From Alcanivorax limicola (GTDB lineage: Bacteria; Pseudomonadota; Gammaproteobacteria; Pseudomonadales; Alcanivoracaceae): a stretch of 64,000 nt of DNA. The stretch is taken from positions 848,702 through 912,701 of the forward strand of contig NZ_JAIOUB010000002.1 of assembly GCF_019931215.1 (NCBI RefSeq). Reading direction: 5' to 3'. Below, piece after piece: positions 16,212 to 25,777 of the stretch; the stretch's first letter is position 1; each line of letters begins with the position of its first letter. The notes under the pieces are model-generated. The model searched no databases, was not told the origin of the DNA, and saw only the letters and a program-made list of their open reading frames with translations. Made by a program: the position numbers and the translations under genes.

Positions 16212-18626
16212 ATGACCGCCCTGCTGCGCCTGCTTCTGATTTCCCTGGCTCTGGTACTGACCGCCTGCGGTGGCGGCTCCGGAGGGGGCGGTTCCACGCC
16301 GGTGGACGAACCGCCTGGCGATGGCGACCCGGATGACGGTGATCCGGGCGACGGTGGCCCCGGCGATGATCCGGAGCCTGCAGGTACGGCGCGTGCGGCG
16401 GGTGGGGTGATCGGTGATGGCCTGGTGACGATCAGTGGCTGGAACGGCGCCGATTGGGTGCAGCTGGAGCTTACCAGCACTGACGCCAACGGCTATTTTG
16501 CACTGAATATTCCGCCGCAGGCCGGGCCGGTGCGCATCGTGGTCAGCGGCGACAGCGGCTCGACGTTGCGTTGTGAGTTGCCTGCCGGGTGCGGGAGCAC
16601 CCTGTTCGGTGATGATCTGCCGTTGCCGGAGGGGCTGACGCTCAGTGCTATTGTCCCCGGTGATCTGCTGGATGAAGACACCACCCTGGCGGTGACGCCG
16701 CTGACGCATCTGGCGGCCCTCTGGACCCAGGGCATGCCGCGTGGGGCCAGCAATGTCGGGGCTGAACTGGCGCTGGCACGGGTTGCGTTGCTGCTGGATC
16801 TGGATGCCGATTTTGCGTTTCAGGCACCGATTGATCTGAGTGACAGCGCACAGACCGATGCGGCCAGTCCGCAGGCCTTGCGGCAGGCACTGTTTGCCGC
16901 TGCTCTGAGTGCCCTGGCGGCGGATGAATCCCTGCCCGTGCCAGCGGTGCTGGACGGTGCGGGTCAGATGTTCGCGCTGCTGGGCGGACAAATGCTGGTG
17001 CCGGCGGTGGCACCGGACATCGATGCGCTGGCCGCCCAGCTGGCGGATTACGGGCTGGACCCGACGGAATGGCTGGCCGAGCTGGATGACGTCACCCTGT
17101 CCTTGCCCGGCTTTGAAAGCCTGGTGGCGGCGGCCGTTGATCTGGCGGGCGCGCTGGGCACCGAGGTAGTGCCCGCCAGCGTGGCGTCGGCCCTGCCGGA
17201 TTTGTTGTTGCCCTGGAACGCGGCGCTGGTGACCAGTGTGACGGGGGAGGCGCGCTACGATAGCGCAGCACTCAACAGTGCCCTGGTGCCGCTGGATGAT
17301 TACGATCACTACCGCGCGCTGGCACAGGCGGCGGCAGACGGCATCGACGCCGAGTTGCGGGGCCTGGGTTGGCTGTACCGCGATGACATCTCGCGCGATG
17401 ATACGGCGGCCCTGGTGGGCCTGCTTGCCGAGGTGCTGGGTTTCGCCATCGATGCCGCCATCTGTGTGCCGGAGCGCAAGAACGGCATCACGAGCTGTGA
17501 TGTGGACCCGCCCTACGCGACGTTGATCCGTACCCAATCCTCGTTTGGCTTCTGGCTCGACGGTTATCTCCAGGTGCAGGGCAGCCGCGACGGTCATGCG
17601 GTGGATCTGGCCGTCAGTGCGAAAGACATTCGAGACCTGCTGCGCCAGGGCCAGATGCCCATCACTATCGAAGGCACGCTCAGCAGCGACACCGCGCTCA
17701 CCACGCTGGATATCCGACTGGATCTGGATATTACCGACAATGATCTGAGCGGTTTCCAGGCCCTGAGCAATACCCAGTTCGGCGATGCAGCATTGCTGAA
17801 TCCCCTGCTGGAGGATCTGGCGGCGGACCTGTCCATTGAGATCACCTTGTCTGGTAGCGGCAGCATTGCCAGCACTGATGCGGCCGTGGGCAGCTACAGT
17901 TTCAGCAACCTCGACAGCCTGCTGCACTTCAATCGTCGCGTGTTGACGCAGGATGAAGAGGCGCCACTGATGATCCTGGCACTGGATGGCGGCAGCCGCG
18001 AGACGCCGTCGGGAGAGACGCTTTACACCCTGTCGGGTGAGCAGGGCTTCTCGCTGTTCGTCGATGACCCGTTCAGCCTTGCCATCAACTACGGCACTGA
18101 GCGCCTCGGCCTGCCGTCGATGGAAGTGCGCCTCGGCGCCACGCTGGAAGGCTATACGTCACTGCTGAACGCACTGGGCGATTACATCACCGCCGTGCTG
18201 GATGGCGAGGAAGGCGAATTGCCGGACATTGATCTGGAAGCACTCCTGGATGGCATCGACACCTCTCTGCTGGCGGGCGATGGCACGGCGGAACTGCGTA
18301 TTCTCGACCCGAGCGCGGGCACCCGGGATTATCGCTTCAGCAGCGATGCGCTGGGCCTGCACATCAGCCAGCCGGACAGCACCGATACGGCGCTCACCTT
18401 CACCCTGGGCGGCCTCACTGGTTACCTGTACGACGCGGAGGACCTGCTGGTGGCCACGCTGCACCCGGGCACCCTCGACAGTGGCCTGCTGATCAACCTG
18501 ATTGACGGTGGGCAGCGCAGCTATGTGGCGACGGACACCGGCCGTATGGACATGCTGGAAAATCTGCTGCTATTCCTGGAGGGCCTGTTCGGGCCCTTGT
18601 TCGAGACGGAACCTGAAGCAACCTGA
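16212..18626 (+). CDS. Large putative lipoprotein with Asp/Gly/Pro linker
   Basis: The start at 16212 follows GGGAG and gives LISLALVLTAC, a lipoprotein signal with Cys at about residue 18. After a Gly/Ser stretch there is a repetitive linker (about 30-57) of GDGDPDD-like units, which should be extended and acidic. A beta domain with TLRCELPAGCGSTLF follows, then VTPLTHLAALW, and a long region of helices and strands to residue 804. Layout is shared with the lipoprotein at 10159. Two Cys pairs suggest disulfides. Function is unknown; surface or periplasmic location is inferred. Confidence 0.8.
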   Translation: MTALLRLLLISLALVLTACGGGSGGGGSTPVDEPPGDGDPDDGDPGDGGPGDDPEPAGTARAAGGVIGDGLVTISGWNGADWVQLELTSTDANGYFALNIPPQAGPVRIVVSGDSGSTLRCELPAGCGSTLFGDDLPLPEGLTLSAIVPGDLLDEDTTLAVTPLTHLAALWTQGMPRGASNVGAELALARVALLLDLDADFAFQAPIDLSDSAQTDAASPQALRQALFAAALSALAADESLPVPAVLDGAGQMFALLGGQMLVPAVAPDIDALAAQLADYGLDPTEWLAELDDVTLSLPGFESLVAAAVDLAGALGTEVVPASVASALPDLLLPWNAALVTSVTGEARYDSAALNSALVPLDDYDHYRALAQAAADGIDAELRGLGWLYRDDISRDDTAALVGLLAEVLGFAIDAAICVPERKNGITSCDVDPPYATLIRTQSSFGFWLDGYLQVQGSRDGHAVDLAVSAKDIRDLLRQGQMPITIEGTLSSDTALTTLDIRLDLDITDNDLSGFQALSNTQFGDAALLNPLLEDLAADLSIEITLSGSGSIASTDAAVGSYSFSNLDSLLHFNRRVLTQDEEAPLMILALDGGSRETPSGETLYTLSGEQGFSLFVDDPFSLAINYGTERLGLPSMEVRLGATLEGYTSLLNALGDYITAVLDGEEGELPDIDLEALLDGIDTSLLAGDGTAELRILDPSAGTRDYRFSSDALGLHISQPDSTDTALTFTLGGLTGYLYDAEDLLVATLHPGTLDSGLLINLIDGGQRSYVATDTGRMDMLENLLLFLEGLFGPLFETEPEAT

Positions 18627-18637
18627 CATCACGGGAC

Positions 18638-18667
18638 AAACGCCGCCCAACGAGGCGGCGTTTTTTT
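18638..18667 (+). terminator. Rho-independent terminator after the large lipoprotein gene
   Basis: AAACGCCGCC pairs with GGCGGCGTTT around a CAACGA loop and runs into seven T residues. It lies 12 bases after the stop codon. Confidence 0.92.
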
Positions 18668-18725
18668 GCCTTGCGGGAGAGGGTCGGGGTATAAACCGTA
18701 TGCCCATTCCCGTTTCAAGTAACGT

Positions 18726-19349
18726 ATGACTGACGCCCTGCCATGGAGTGCTCTGATCTCGCTGACCGCCGCGATGGTAATCCTGGCGGCGCTGCCGAGC
18801 GTCAGTGTGCTGGCAGTCACGGCCCGCGCGGCCAGTCATGGCTTCCTTCATGGCGCGGCTGCCGCGCTGGGCATCGTACTGGCCGATATCCTGTTCATTA
18901 TGCTGGCGATCTTCGGGCTGGCCGCACTGGCCGGCACGTTGGGCGAATGGATGTTGCTGGTGCGTATTGCGGGTGCGCTGTATCTGACCTGGCTGGCCTG
19001 GTCACTCTGGCGCGCGGCCGGAGGCGCGGTGGCATCCGGGCCCACCGATACCGTGTCGCTCTGGGCCAGCTTCAGCGCGGGTCTGTTCATCACCCTGGGT
19101 GATCAGAAGGCGCTGCTGTTCTACTTCGGTTTCTTCCCCGCGTTTCTCGATCTTGATGCGCTCTCCTGGGCGGATGCCCTGTGGGTGTCGCTGGTCGCGC
19201 TAGTGGCAGTGGGCAGCGTCAAGCTGATCTATGCGGCCCTGGCTGCCCGCGTCGGGCGTGTGCTGGGCGCCACCGGCGGCCGCTGGCTCAATCGGCTGGC
19301 GGCTCTGATGTTGCTGGGCGTGGCTGCGGCAGTATTGAGCGGCCTGTAA
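18726..19349 (+). CDS. LysE/RhtB family amino-acid exporter
   Basis: A 207-residue membrane protein with six hydrophobic helices, as usual for LysE translocators. Typical segments are AALPSVSVLAVTARAASHGFLHGAAAALGI near the N-terminus, RIAGALYLTWLAWSLWRA in the middle, and FSAGLFITLGDQKALLFYFGFFPAF. The last corresponds to the family's 'GxxxNxxNPK' segment, with GDQKA in its place. It probably exports an amino acid or similar small solute; the substrate cannot be told. It is monocistronic, after a strong terminator. Confidence 0.88.
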   Translation: MTDALPWSALISLTAAMVILAALPSVSVLAVTARAASHGFLHGAAAALGIVLADILFIMLAIFGLAALAGTLGEWMLLVRIAGALYLTWLAWSLWRAAGGAVASGPTDTVSLWASFSAGLFITLGDQKALLFYFGFFPAFLDLDALSWADALWVSLVALVAVGSVKLIYAALAARVGRVLGATGGRWLNRLAALMLLGVAAAVLSGL

Positions 19350-19641
19350 CCGTCATGATCACGAGCCAGGTGCCGGCCGGTGTGTCGGGCGGGCAATACA
19401 GCTCCCCCGCCTCCTGATGTTCCCCTTCGTCCCGAGTGGTTGCGGTGCCTTCTGGTTGCGCTGCATCAGGTTGATTTGCCTCGGATAAGCCCAAAACCGA
19501 CAAGCGGTCATTTTTCGGAGATGAGCGGCCGTAAATAATTGGAACCTGTGACGGCGGGCAGCGCATCATAGCGCTGGGGCAGAGTAAAGTTATGTAACGC
19601 TCGAGGCTGGAACAAGAAATGTCGAGCGACCGGGGAGCAAG

Positions 19642-20139
19642 ATGAAACGCATAAATTTCGGGTTCACTCTGATCGAGATGCTGGTAATGCTGCTGCTGAT
19701 CGCCGTTCTGGCGGGCATCGGCATCCCCAGCTTCACGCAGTTGGTCCGCAACAACCAGATTACTGCCCAGGCCAATGGTCTGCTGGGCGCGCTGCAATAC
19801 GCCCGGTCTGAAGCGATTCGGCAGGGCGGGGACGTATCTGTTTGCGGCAGTTCCGATGGCGCGACCTGCGATGGCGCCTGGGGGGCCGGGTGGGTGGTCT
19901 TTTCCGTTGACGCCAGCAACAACAGGCAGGTCCTGCGTGTCTCCGAGGGCGCCACCGGGCTGACGGCCAGCGGCGGGGTGGCGACCATCACTTACTCGTC
20001 CAATGGATTGCTCGGCGGTGGCAGCGGCAATGGCACCATCCGGATCGAGCACAGTTCCGGTTGTGGCAATGAGGGTCGGCGTGGGGTCGTGATCACGGCC
20101 ACGGGCCGCGCGCATATCGTTCAGGAGGCTTGCGCATGA
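19642..20139 (+). CDS. fimT: GspH/FimT-type minor pseudopilin
   Basis: A 165-residue type IV pilus minor pilin. The class III signal is short and basic (MKRINFG) and is cut by PilD before FTLIEML, with the essential Glu at +5 and a hydrophobic N-terminal helix. The domain has ALQYARSEAIRQGGDVSVCG and a terminal disulfide pair. It begins the minor-pilin operon and overlaps pilV by four bases. It may equally be named fimU; only one such gene is present here. The 290-base gap upstream should hold the operon promoter. Confidence 0.88.
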   Translation: MKRINFGFTLIEMLVMLLLIAVLAGIGIPSFTQLVRNNQITAQANGLLGALQYARSEAIRQGGDVSVCGSSDGATCDGAWGAGWVVFSVDASNNRQVLRVSEGATGLTASGGVATITYSSNGLLGGGSGNGTIRIEHSSGCGNEGRRGVVITATGRAHIVQEACA

Positions 20140-20624
20140 GCATGAGTATGCGCGTAAACGCGAAACGCAAAGCGCGGGGGTTCAGCCTGATTGAAGTCCT
20201 GATCGCGCTGCTGCTGTTGTCCATCGGCCTGATCGCCATGGCTGCCATGCAGACCCGCAGCATCCAGATGAATCACAGTGCCTATATCGCGTCCCAGGCC
20301 TCCTACCTGGCCTACGACATGGCGGACCGTATGCGCGCCAACCGGCAGGCGGCGCTGGCGGGGCAGTACAACGCAGATTTTGGCTGCCAGATGCCGGGCG
20401 GCAATAGCGTCGCGGCGGAGGATATTCGGGACTGGCTGACGGCCATCTGTGGCCCGAATGCGGAGACGCCGGGGCTACTGCCCCAACAGGGCGCCATTAC
20501 CGGCGGCCGCATCGTGCAGCGGGCGGACGACATGATCGAGATTGAGGTCGCCTGGTTTGATGGCCGCGCGTCCGGGGAAGGCGGTGAACAGGTCCGTTCG
20601 TTCCTCATCGAGGTGCAGATATGA
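20136..20624 (+). CDS. pilV: Type IV pilus minor pilin PilV
   Basis: A 162-residue protein. The ATG at 20136 is preceded by AGGAGG and overlaps the fimT stop as ATGA. A basic leader (NAKRKARG) precedes FSLIEVLIALLLLSIGLIAMAAMQ, cleaved after Gly, with Glu at +5. It has the family segment SQASYLAYDMADRMRANR. PilV joins PilW, PilX and FimT/U in the pilus-initiating complex at the inner membrane. It overlaps pilW by four bases. Confidence 0.9.
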   Translation: MSMSMRVNAKRKARGFSLIEVLIALLLLSIGLIAMAAMQTRSIQMNHSAYIASQASYLAYDMADRMRANRQAALAGQYNADFGCQMPGGNSVAAEDIRDWLTAICGPNAETPGLLPQQGAITGGRIVQRADDMIEIEVAWFDGRASGEGGEQVRSFLIEVQI

Positions 20625-21676
20625 GGGGGCAGCAGATGTGCGGGCTGACAGGACGCCTTCGCCGGCAGGCCGGGTTCAGCATTGTTGAACTCATGGTGGC
20701 GCTGCTGATGGGCGTGATCCTCGTTCTGGGCGTCACGCAGGTGTTTCTTGCCAGCCAGACCAGTTACCGCTTGCAAGACGATGTGTCCCGGATGCAGGAA
20801 AGTGGCCGGTACGGCTTCTTCTATCTGACCCGTGAGCTGCGCATGGCGGGTTATCTGGGGTGCTCTCGCAATGCGCCCCTGATCAATATCCTTAACGCTC
20901 CCTCGGCCGGGCAGGGCGACTTCCTGTTCGATTTCGAGCGTGGCGGTGTTGAGGGCTTTCGCGGCACCGGCGCGGGCTTTGCGCCGGGCCTGCCCGCCGA
21001 CTTGCAGGGGCTGGGGGCCGACAACGCCAGCGATGTGTTGCTGGTGCGCCGGGTTGACAGTGGTACCGCGCGTCTCGCGCCGCCTTATATCCAGGAACTG
21101 TCCAGCGGCAATGCGGCAGGTGTGTTCTTGCGGCCGGACCATGGCATAGAAACGGGCGATATCCTGCTGATTTCGGATTGCACGGCATCGACCGTGTTTC
21201 AGACAGCGGGCAATCCGGGCACGTCGGATCGCGTTGTCGTGAATCAGGGCACCGGCAATCCCGGTAATGCGACCAAGGATCTGGGTGCCACCTATGGCGA
21301 GGGTTCCGAGATATCGCGGGTGTCTTCTACGGCTTTCTACATCGCACCAGGCGCTGCGGGGCCGTCGCTGTTCCGGGCCGTTAACGGCGCGGCAAATGCG
21401 GAAGAACTGGTGGAAAACGTCGAGCGTATGCGTGTGCGGTATGGCGTGGATACCACAGGCAATGGCGTGGCCAACAACTATGTGTTGGCGAATGATGTGG
21501 CGGACTGGGACCGGGTCGTGAGTGCCCGAGTATCGCTGCTTGTTCGCAGTAGCCGCGATGGCCTGGCGGAAAACAATCAGAGCTATGTCTTCGATGGCGT
21601 AGCCATAACAGCAGATGACAGCCGGCTTCGGCATGTCATTACCAGTACGGTCGCATTGCGAAACAGATTGCGATAG
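20621..21676 (+). CDS. pilW: Type IV pilus minor pilin PilW
   Basis: A 351-residue protein, the usual size for PilW. The leader ends in RRQAG before FSIVELMVALLMGVILVLGV. SYRLQDDVSRMQESGRYGFFYLTRELRMAGYLGC is the conserved post-helix segment; the large C-terminal domain is beta-rich. It is a core subunit of the pilus-tip complex with PilX and PilY1. It is coupled to pilV by ATGA overlap, and the next start follows closely. Confidence 0.92.
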   Translation: MRGQQMCGLTGRLRRQAGFSIVELMVALLMGVILVLGVTQVFLASQTSYRLQDDVSRMQESGRYGFFYLTRELRMAGYLGCSRNAPLINILNAPSAGQGDFLFDFERGGVEGFRGTGAGFAPGLPADLQGLGADNASDVLLVRRVDSGTARLAPPYIQELSSGNAAGVFLRPDHGIETGDILLISDCTASTVFQTAGNPGTSDRVVVNQGTGNPGNATKDLGATYGEGSEISRVSSTAFYIAPGAAGPSLFRAVNGAANAEELVENVERMRVRYGVDTTGNGVANNYVLANDVADWDRVVSARVSLLVRSSRDGLAENNQSYVFDGVAITADDSRLRHVITSTVALRNRLR

Positions 21677-21693
21677 TGCTTTTGGAGGGCGGG

Positions 21694-22227
21694 ATGAAAC
21701 AGGAATCGGCACTTGCAGACAAGTGGTCTGCGCGCTTGCGCCAGCGCGGCATGGCATTGGTCATGAGCCTGGTGCTGCTGCTGGCCATGACACTGTTGGT
21801 GCTTGCTGCGGCACAAAGCACGGTGTTGCAGGAGCGCATGGCCGGTGGGTTGCAAGATCAGTTAAGGGCGTTTGAGGCGGCAGAAAGCGCGTTGCGCGAG
21901 GCCGAAGAACTGCTTAGCGGCCCGGTGGCGCCGACCTTCAATAACACGAATGGCCTCTACTTGTATGACGCTGATCAGCGCCCGGACTGGCGGCGGCGCA
22001 ATGCGGGCGCTGCCAGTACGGGGGCGATCGAGTACAGCGGCGATATCGACGGTGTACTGATCAGGCCGCAATATTTCCTCGAGGAAATGCCGCCCCTGCA
22101 GATGCCGGGGAGTTCCCTGGAGGCAGGTGTGCCGGATATGGAATTGCAGCTTTACACCATTACAGTGCGTGGCTTCGGTGCCAGCCCGCAAACTCAGGTC
22201 GTGCTTGAAAGCACCTTCAGGCGGTGA
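21694..22227 (+). CDS. pilX: Type IV pilus minor pilin PilX
   Basis: A 177-residue protein. The ATG at 21694 sits behind GGAGGGCGGG and is preferred over the GTG at 21676. The N-terminal helix region is QRGMALVMSLVLLLAMTLLVL, with leader cleavage before MALVMSL; the +5 Glu of most pilins is absent, as is common in PilX. ERMAGGLQDQLRAFEAAESALREAE is diagnostic of PilX. It caps the minor-pilin complex and links to PilY1. It overlaps the upstream boundary of pilY1 by a few bases. Confidence 0.9.
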   Translation: MKQESALADKWSARLRQRGMALVMSLVLLLAMTLLVLAAAQSTVLQERMAGGLQDQLRAFEAAESALREAEELLSGPVAPTFNNTNGLYLYDADQRPDWRRRNAGAASTGAIEYSGDIDGVLIRPQYFLEEMPPLQMPGSSLEAGVPDMELQLYTITVRGFGASPQTQVVLESTFRR

Positions 22228-22247
22228 AGAGAGTGCAGGGGAATCTC

Positions 22248-25200
22248 ATGCAGATAATCAGAAAAACGTGTTTCATGCTGGGTGTCTTGACGGCATCCGT
22301 CCTGTCATCAGGGCATGCGCTGGCCAGTGACGGGCGGTTGGCACAAACGCCGCTTTTCCTGCTGCAGGCCATTGAGCCGAATATCATGTTCATTATTGAT
22401 GATTCTGGTTCCATGCAATGGGATATTATCCCCGACGATAACCGATCATCGACGGATTACCTGTTTCCACTGCCGTCAAATACCTACAGCAGTGACGGGA
22501 TATACGATGAGCGGATTCAGGAGTTTCATACCGCTTCACGCAATAATAATGTGGGGGTCTATCTTCGTTCCGCACACAAGAATCCCATATTCTATGATCC
22601 CACGGCGGAGTATCAGCCCTGGAGCCGCCATGACGGCAGCCTGATGCCCAATATTGATCCCACTGCAGCGCCCTGGAATCCCTCCCGTACCGTAGCGGGT
22701 GACATTAATCTGACAGTGGAGCAGTCCCATAACCGCTGGCGGCGCCATGGCGTGGGAACTAACAACACGTCGCGGAATTACTGGCCAATCACTTTCTATG
22801 TCTATAACGGTACTGGGGATGATGAAGAGGCCAGCAGCTACACCATGTATCAGATTCGCGGCAACCAGGGGCGAAGTCAGCAGCCCGGTTCAACTAGCCA
22901 TACTACTGTCACGGAGTTCGTGTGGGCCGGCGCCAATGGCGAAACGATCACACGTACCGTTGCAGAGGAGCGCCAGAATTTTGCCAATTGGTTCTCCTAT
23001 TATCGCTCGCGGGCGCTGACCGCAAAAGCAGGTATTGGCAAGGCTTTCTCCGAGCAGGGGGAGCAACTGCGGGTCGGATTTGGCTCGATCAATACTGCGG
23101 CGCATAGTGTTGATGGGGTGCAGACAAGCACAGTGATCGATGGCGTAAGACCCTTCAAAGGTGCTGATCGGGAAGCATTTTTTGACCGGTTGTACAATCA
23201 TGAAATCCCCAAGATGGGCACGCCACTGCGTAATGCGCTGCGCGGCGCCGGCGAGTATTTCAGCCGCACGGACAGTCGTGGTCCGTGGGGCGCAACCCCG
23301 GGGGCTGGCACTGAGCCAACCAGTGAGCATATTGAATGCCGGCAAAGTTACTCGATTCTGATGACCGATGGTTATCGCAGCGGTGGGACGCCTGAAGGGA
23401 TCGGTGATGCTGACAACACGGCCGGGCCAGAGATCACGGCGCCTGATGGCACCACGTATCAATATCAACCGGGCCCTCCTTTTGCTGACAGTACTTCCGA
23501 TACATTGGCGGATGTGGCCATGCATTACTGGAAACGGGATCTGCGGGATGATCTTGCCAATCGGGTGCCGACCTCGCCACTTAATCCGGCGTTCTGGCAG
23601 CACATGGTCACCTTCGGTGTGGGTCTCGGGGTGCATGGCACGGTGAATCCGGAGGACGCCTTTAATGCGATCGCGACGGGCGCCGAGGTGACCTGGGCGT
23701 CAGTCGCTACGGATGAAGGCAAGATTGACGACCTGTTGCACGCCGCCGTCAATTCCCGGGGGGGCTTCTTCAGCGCTACCGAACCGGATCTTTTCGCGGC
23801 TGAGATGTCAGCCATGTTGCGCTCGCTGGTCAGTCGGGCGACGGCCTCCGCCGCCTCGCTGGCGGCCAACTCAACGCGCCTGGAAAGTGGCAGCGTGGTC
23901 TATCAGGCCAGGTTCAACAGCGGTGACTGGAGTGGTGATCTGACGGCGTATCGCATTCGCACAAGCGACGGCGGGCTGGGGGATATCGTCTGGCGTGCCA
24001 GTGAGCGACTGGACGATCAGGCGCTCACCAGCCGCCAGATATTTACGTGGCGGCCCGACACCCAGGCCGGTGTGGCGCTGAACTATAATGATCTCTCGCC
24101 CGCTCAGCAAAACGCACTGGCGCCTGGCAACCCTGCGCTGGCGCAGCAGCGCTTGATGTACCTGAGAGGCGACCGTAGCAATGAGGTTCTGAACGGCGGC
24201 AGTTTCCGCGACAGGTCCACCCGCCTCGGCGATATCATCAATTCGGCGCCCGCGTTTTCCGGCGGCGAAAGCTTCGGATACCAGTCGTTGATCAGCCAGG
24301 AAGGGACCTCCTATCTGACGTATGTGAACGCCAAGAAGCAGCGTGAACCGGTGGTCTACGTCGGCGCCAATGACGGGATGCTGCACGCGTTCAATGCGGA
24401 GAATGGCGCGCCGTTATTCTCCTATATGCCAGCCATGGTCATGGACAATGTGCATGAGCTGACGCAGACCGATTACAAGCACAGATACTTTGTTGACGGT
24501 ACGCCGAATGTCGCCGATGCCCACTTCGGTGGTGGTTGGCGCACTGTGCTTGTCAGCCCGCTGGGTGCCGGTGGTAAAGGTGTCTTTGCGCTGGATGTGA
24601 CGAACCCGACTGCCTTCAGTGCCAATGATGTGCTGTGGGAATTCACGGACGACACCCTGCTGGGCGAAGGGGTGACCGAGGTGTCTGTCGTGCGGATGCG
24701 CACGGGGGGCGACCCGGATGATGTGCGCTGGGTGGCCGTATTCGGTAGCGGGCTGTATAGCGCGGATAACAAGGCTTCGATCATCGTACTCGATCTTGCG
24801 ACCGGCGAGCATGTTGGCGGGTCGCCGCTCACAGTGGGGCCTGGTACGGCGGCAAACCCCAACGGGATTGCTTCCGTGCTGGTTGCCGATACCAACGGTG
24901 ATCGCAGTGCGGACACCATTTATGCCGGCGACCTGTACGGTAATATGTGGAAGCTGAACCAGACCGCACTGACCACGGGAAGTCCTGCGCAGCGTGGCAA
25001 CTGGAAGTTTGCTTTTGGCAATAACACAACGCCGATGTTTACGGCAGAGCGTGATGGCCGCCGCCAGCCGATCACCGTCAAACCAGCTGCTGCACGTTCT
25101 GCGAAGGGTGATCTGATGGTGTTCTTCGGTACCGGGAAGTACCTGGAGGAGAACGATGCACTGGTGGATTCTACGTCACCCAGACAAAGTTTCTACGGTC

Positions 25201-25760
25201 TGGTGGATAAGGGCGAGACAATTACCCAGGCGCAGTTGCTGCAGCAGGAAATTCTGGCGGAAGCGACCGTCAACGGGCAGGAGTACCGGATTACCAGCAG
25301 TAACGAGCGTGATGCAACGCATCGAGGCTGGTACATGGATCTTATCGTTAATAATCAGCGCACCGGTGAGATGGTCGTCGCCAGCCCCCTGGTGCGCGCG
25401 GGCCGGGTTCTCTTCACTACGCTGATACCGTCTGCAAATCCCTGTGATCGGGGCGGGGACAGCTGGCTGATGGCGATGGAGGTCGCTGATGGTTCCCGAG
25501 ATGAGGCGGGTTTCTTTGACGTCAATGAAGACGGCACTTTTGATGAGGATGATTTCATCGAAGTGATTATTGACGGTCGACCCATCAGAGTACCCGCCAG
25601 CGGTCGTCGCTCGGGTGTGGGGGTGCTGCCGACGCCAGCAGTTATCGGTGCACCTTTGTATGATCTGATCTATACACCAGGCAGCTCCGGTGATGTGGAG
25701 GTGTTGCAGACGCGCGGCGATGATGCCGCCGGACGTCAGTCATGGCGGCAGATTCACTAG
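22248..25760 (+). CDS. pilY1: Type IV pilus tip adhesin/assembly protein PilY1
   Basis: A 1170-residue secreted protein. The ATG at 22248 follows CAGGGGAA and gives a Sec signal ending around SSGHALA. A von Willebrand A-like domain begins with the MIDAS-type DDSGSM at residue 51. The C-terminal half is a beta-propeller with the calcium loop DTNGDRSAD at about 881, as in the known PilY1 calcium site. An additional EF-hand-like loop DVNEDGTFDEDD lies at about 1091-1102. PilY1 supports pilus extension, adhesion and surface sensing. Its gene follows pilX directly and pilE follows it. Confidence 0.94.
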   Translation: MQIIRKTCFMLGVLTASVLSSGHALASDGRLAQTPLFLLQAIEPNIMFIIDDSGSMQWDIIPDDNRSSTDYLFPLPSNTYSSDGIYDERIQEFHTASRNNNVGVYLRSAHKNPIFYDPTAEYQPWSRHDGSLMPNIDPTAAPWNPSRTVAGDINLTVEQSHNRWRRHGVGTNNTSRNYWPITFYVYNGTGDDEEASSYTMYQIRGNQGRSQQPGSTSHTTVTEFVWAGANGETITRTVAEERQNFANWFSYYRSRALTAKAGIGKAFSEQGEQLRVGFGSINTAAHSVDGVQTSTVIDGVRPFKGADREAFFDRLYNHEIPKMGTPLRNALRGAGEYFSRTDSRGPWGATPGAGTEPTSEHIECRQSYSILMTDGYRSGGTPEGIGDADNTAGPEITAPDGTTYQYQPGPPFADSTSDTLADVAMHYWKRDLRDDLANRVPTSPLNPAFWQHMVTFGVGLGVHGTVNPEDAFNAIATGAEVTWASVATDEGKIDDLLHAAVNSRGGFFSATEPDLFAAEMSAMLRSLVSRATASAASLAANSTRLESGSVVYQARFNSGDWSGDLTAYRIRTSDGGLGDIVWRASERLDDQALTSRQIFTWRPDTQAGVALNYNDLSPAQQNALAPGNPALAQQRLMYLRGDRSNEVLNGGSFRDRSTRLGDIINSAPAFSGGESFGYQSLISQEGTSYLTYVNAKKQREPVVYVGANDGMLHAFNAENGAPLFSYMPAMVMDNVHELTQTDYKHRYFVDGTPNVADAHFGGGWRTVLVSPLGAGGKGVFALDVTNPTAFSANDVLWEFTDDTLLGEGVTEVSVVRMRTGGDPDDVRWVAVFGSGLYSADNKASIIVLDLATGEHVGGSPLTVGPGTAANPNGIASVLVADTNGDRSADTIYAGDLYGNMWKLNQTALTTGSPAQRGNWKFAFGNNTTPMFTAERDGRRQPITVKPAAARSAKGDLMVFFGTGKYLEENDALVDSTSPRQSFYGLVDKGETITQAQLLQQEILAEATVNGQEYRITSSNERDATHRGWYMDLIVNNQRTGEMVVASPLVRAGRVLFTTLIPSANPCDRGGDSWLMAMEVADGSRDEAGFFDVNEDGTFDEDDFIEVIIDGRPIRVPASGRRSGVGVLPTPAVIGAPLYDLIYTPGSSGDVEVLQTRGDDAAGRQSWRQIH

Positions 25761-25777
25761 CACAACGGGGAATCAGG

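Noticed and set aside
16182..17927. A 581-codon open frame on the minus strand opposite the large lipoprotein
   Set aside because: It lies wholly antisense to a gene with clear signal peptide and domain pattern; long antisense frames are expected at this GC content. Composition is rich in Gln/Arg/His as in shadows.
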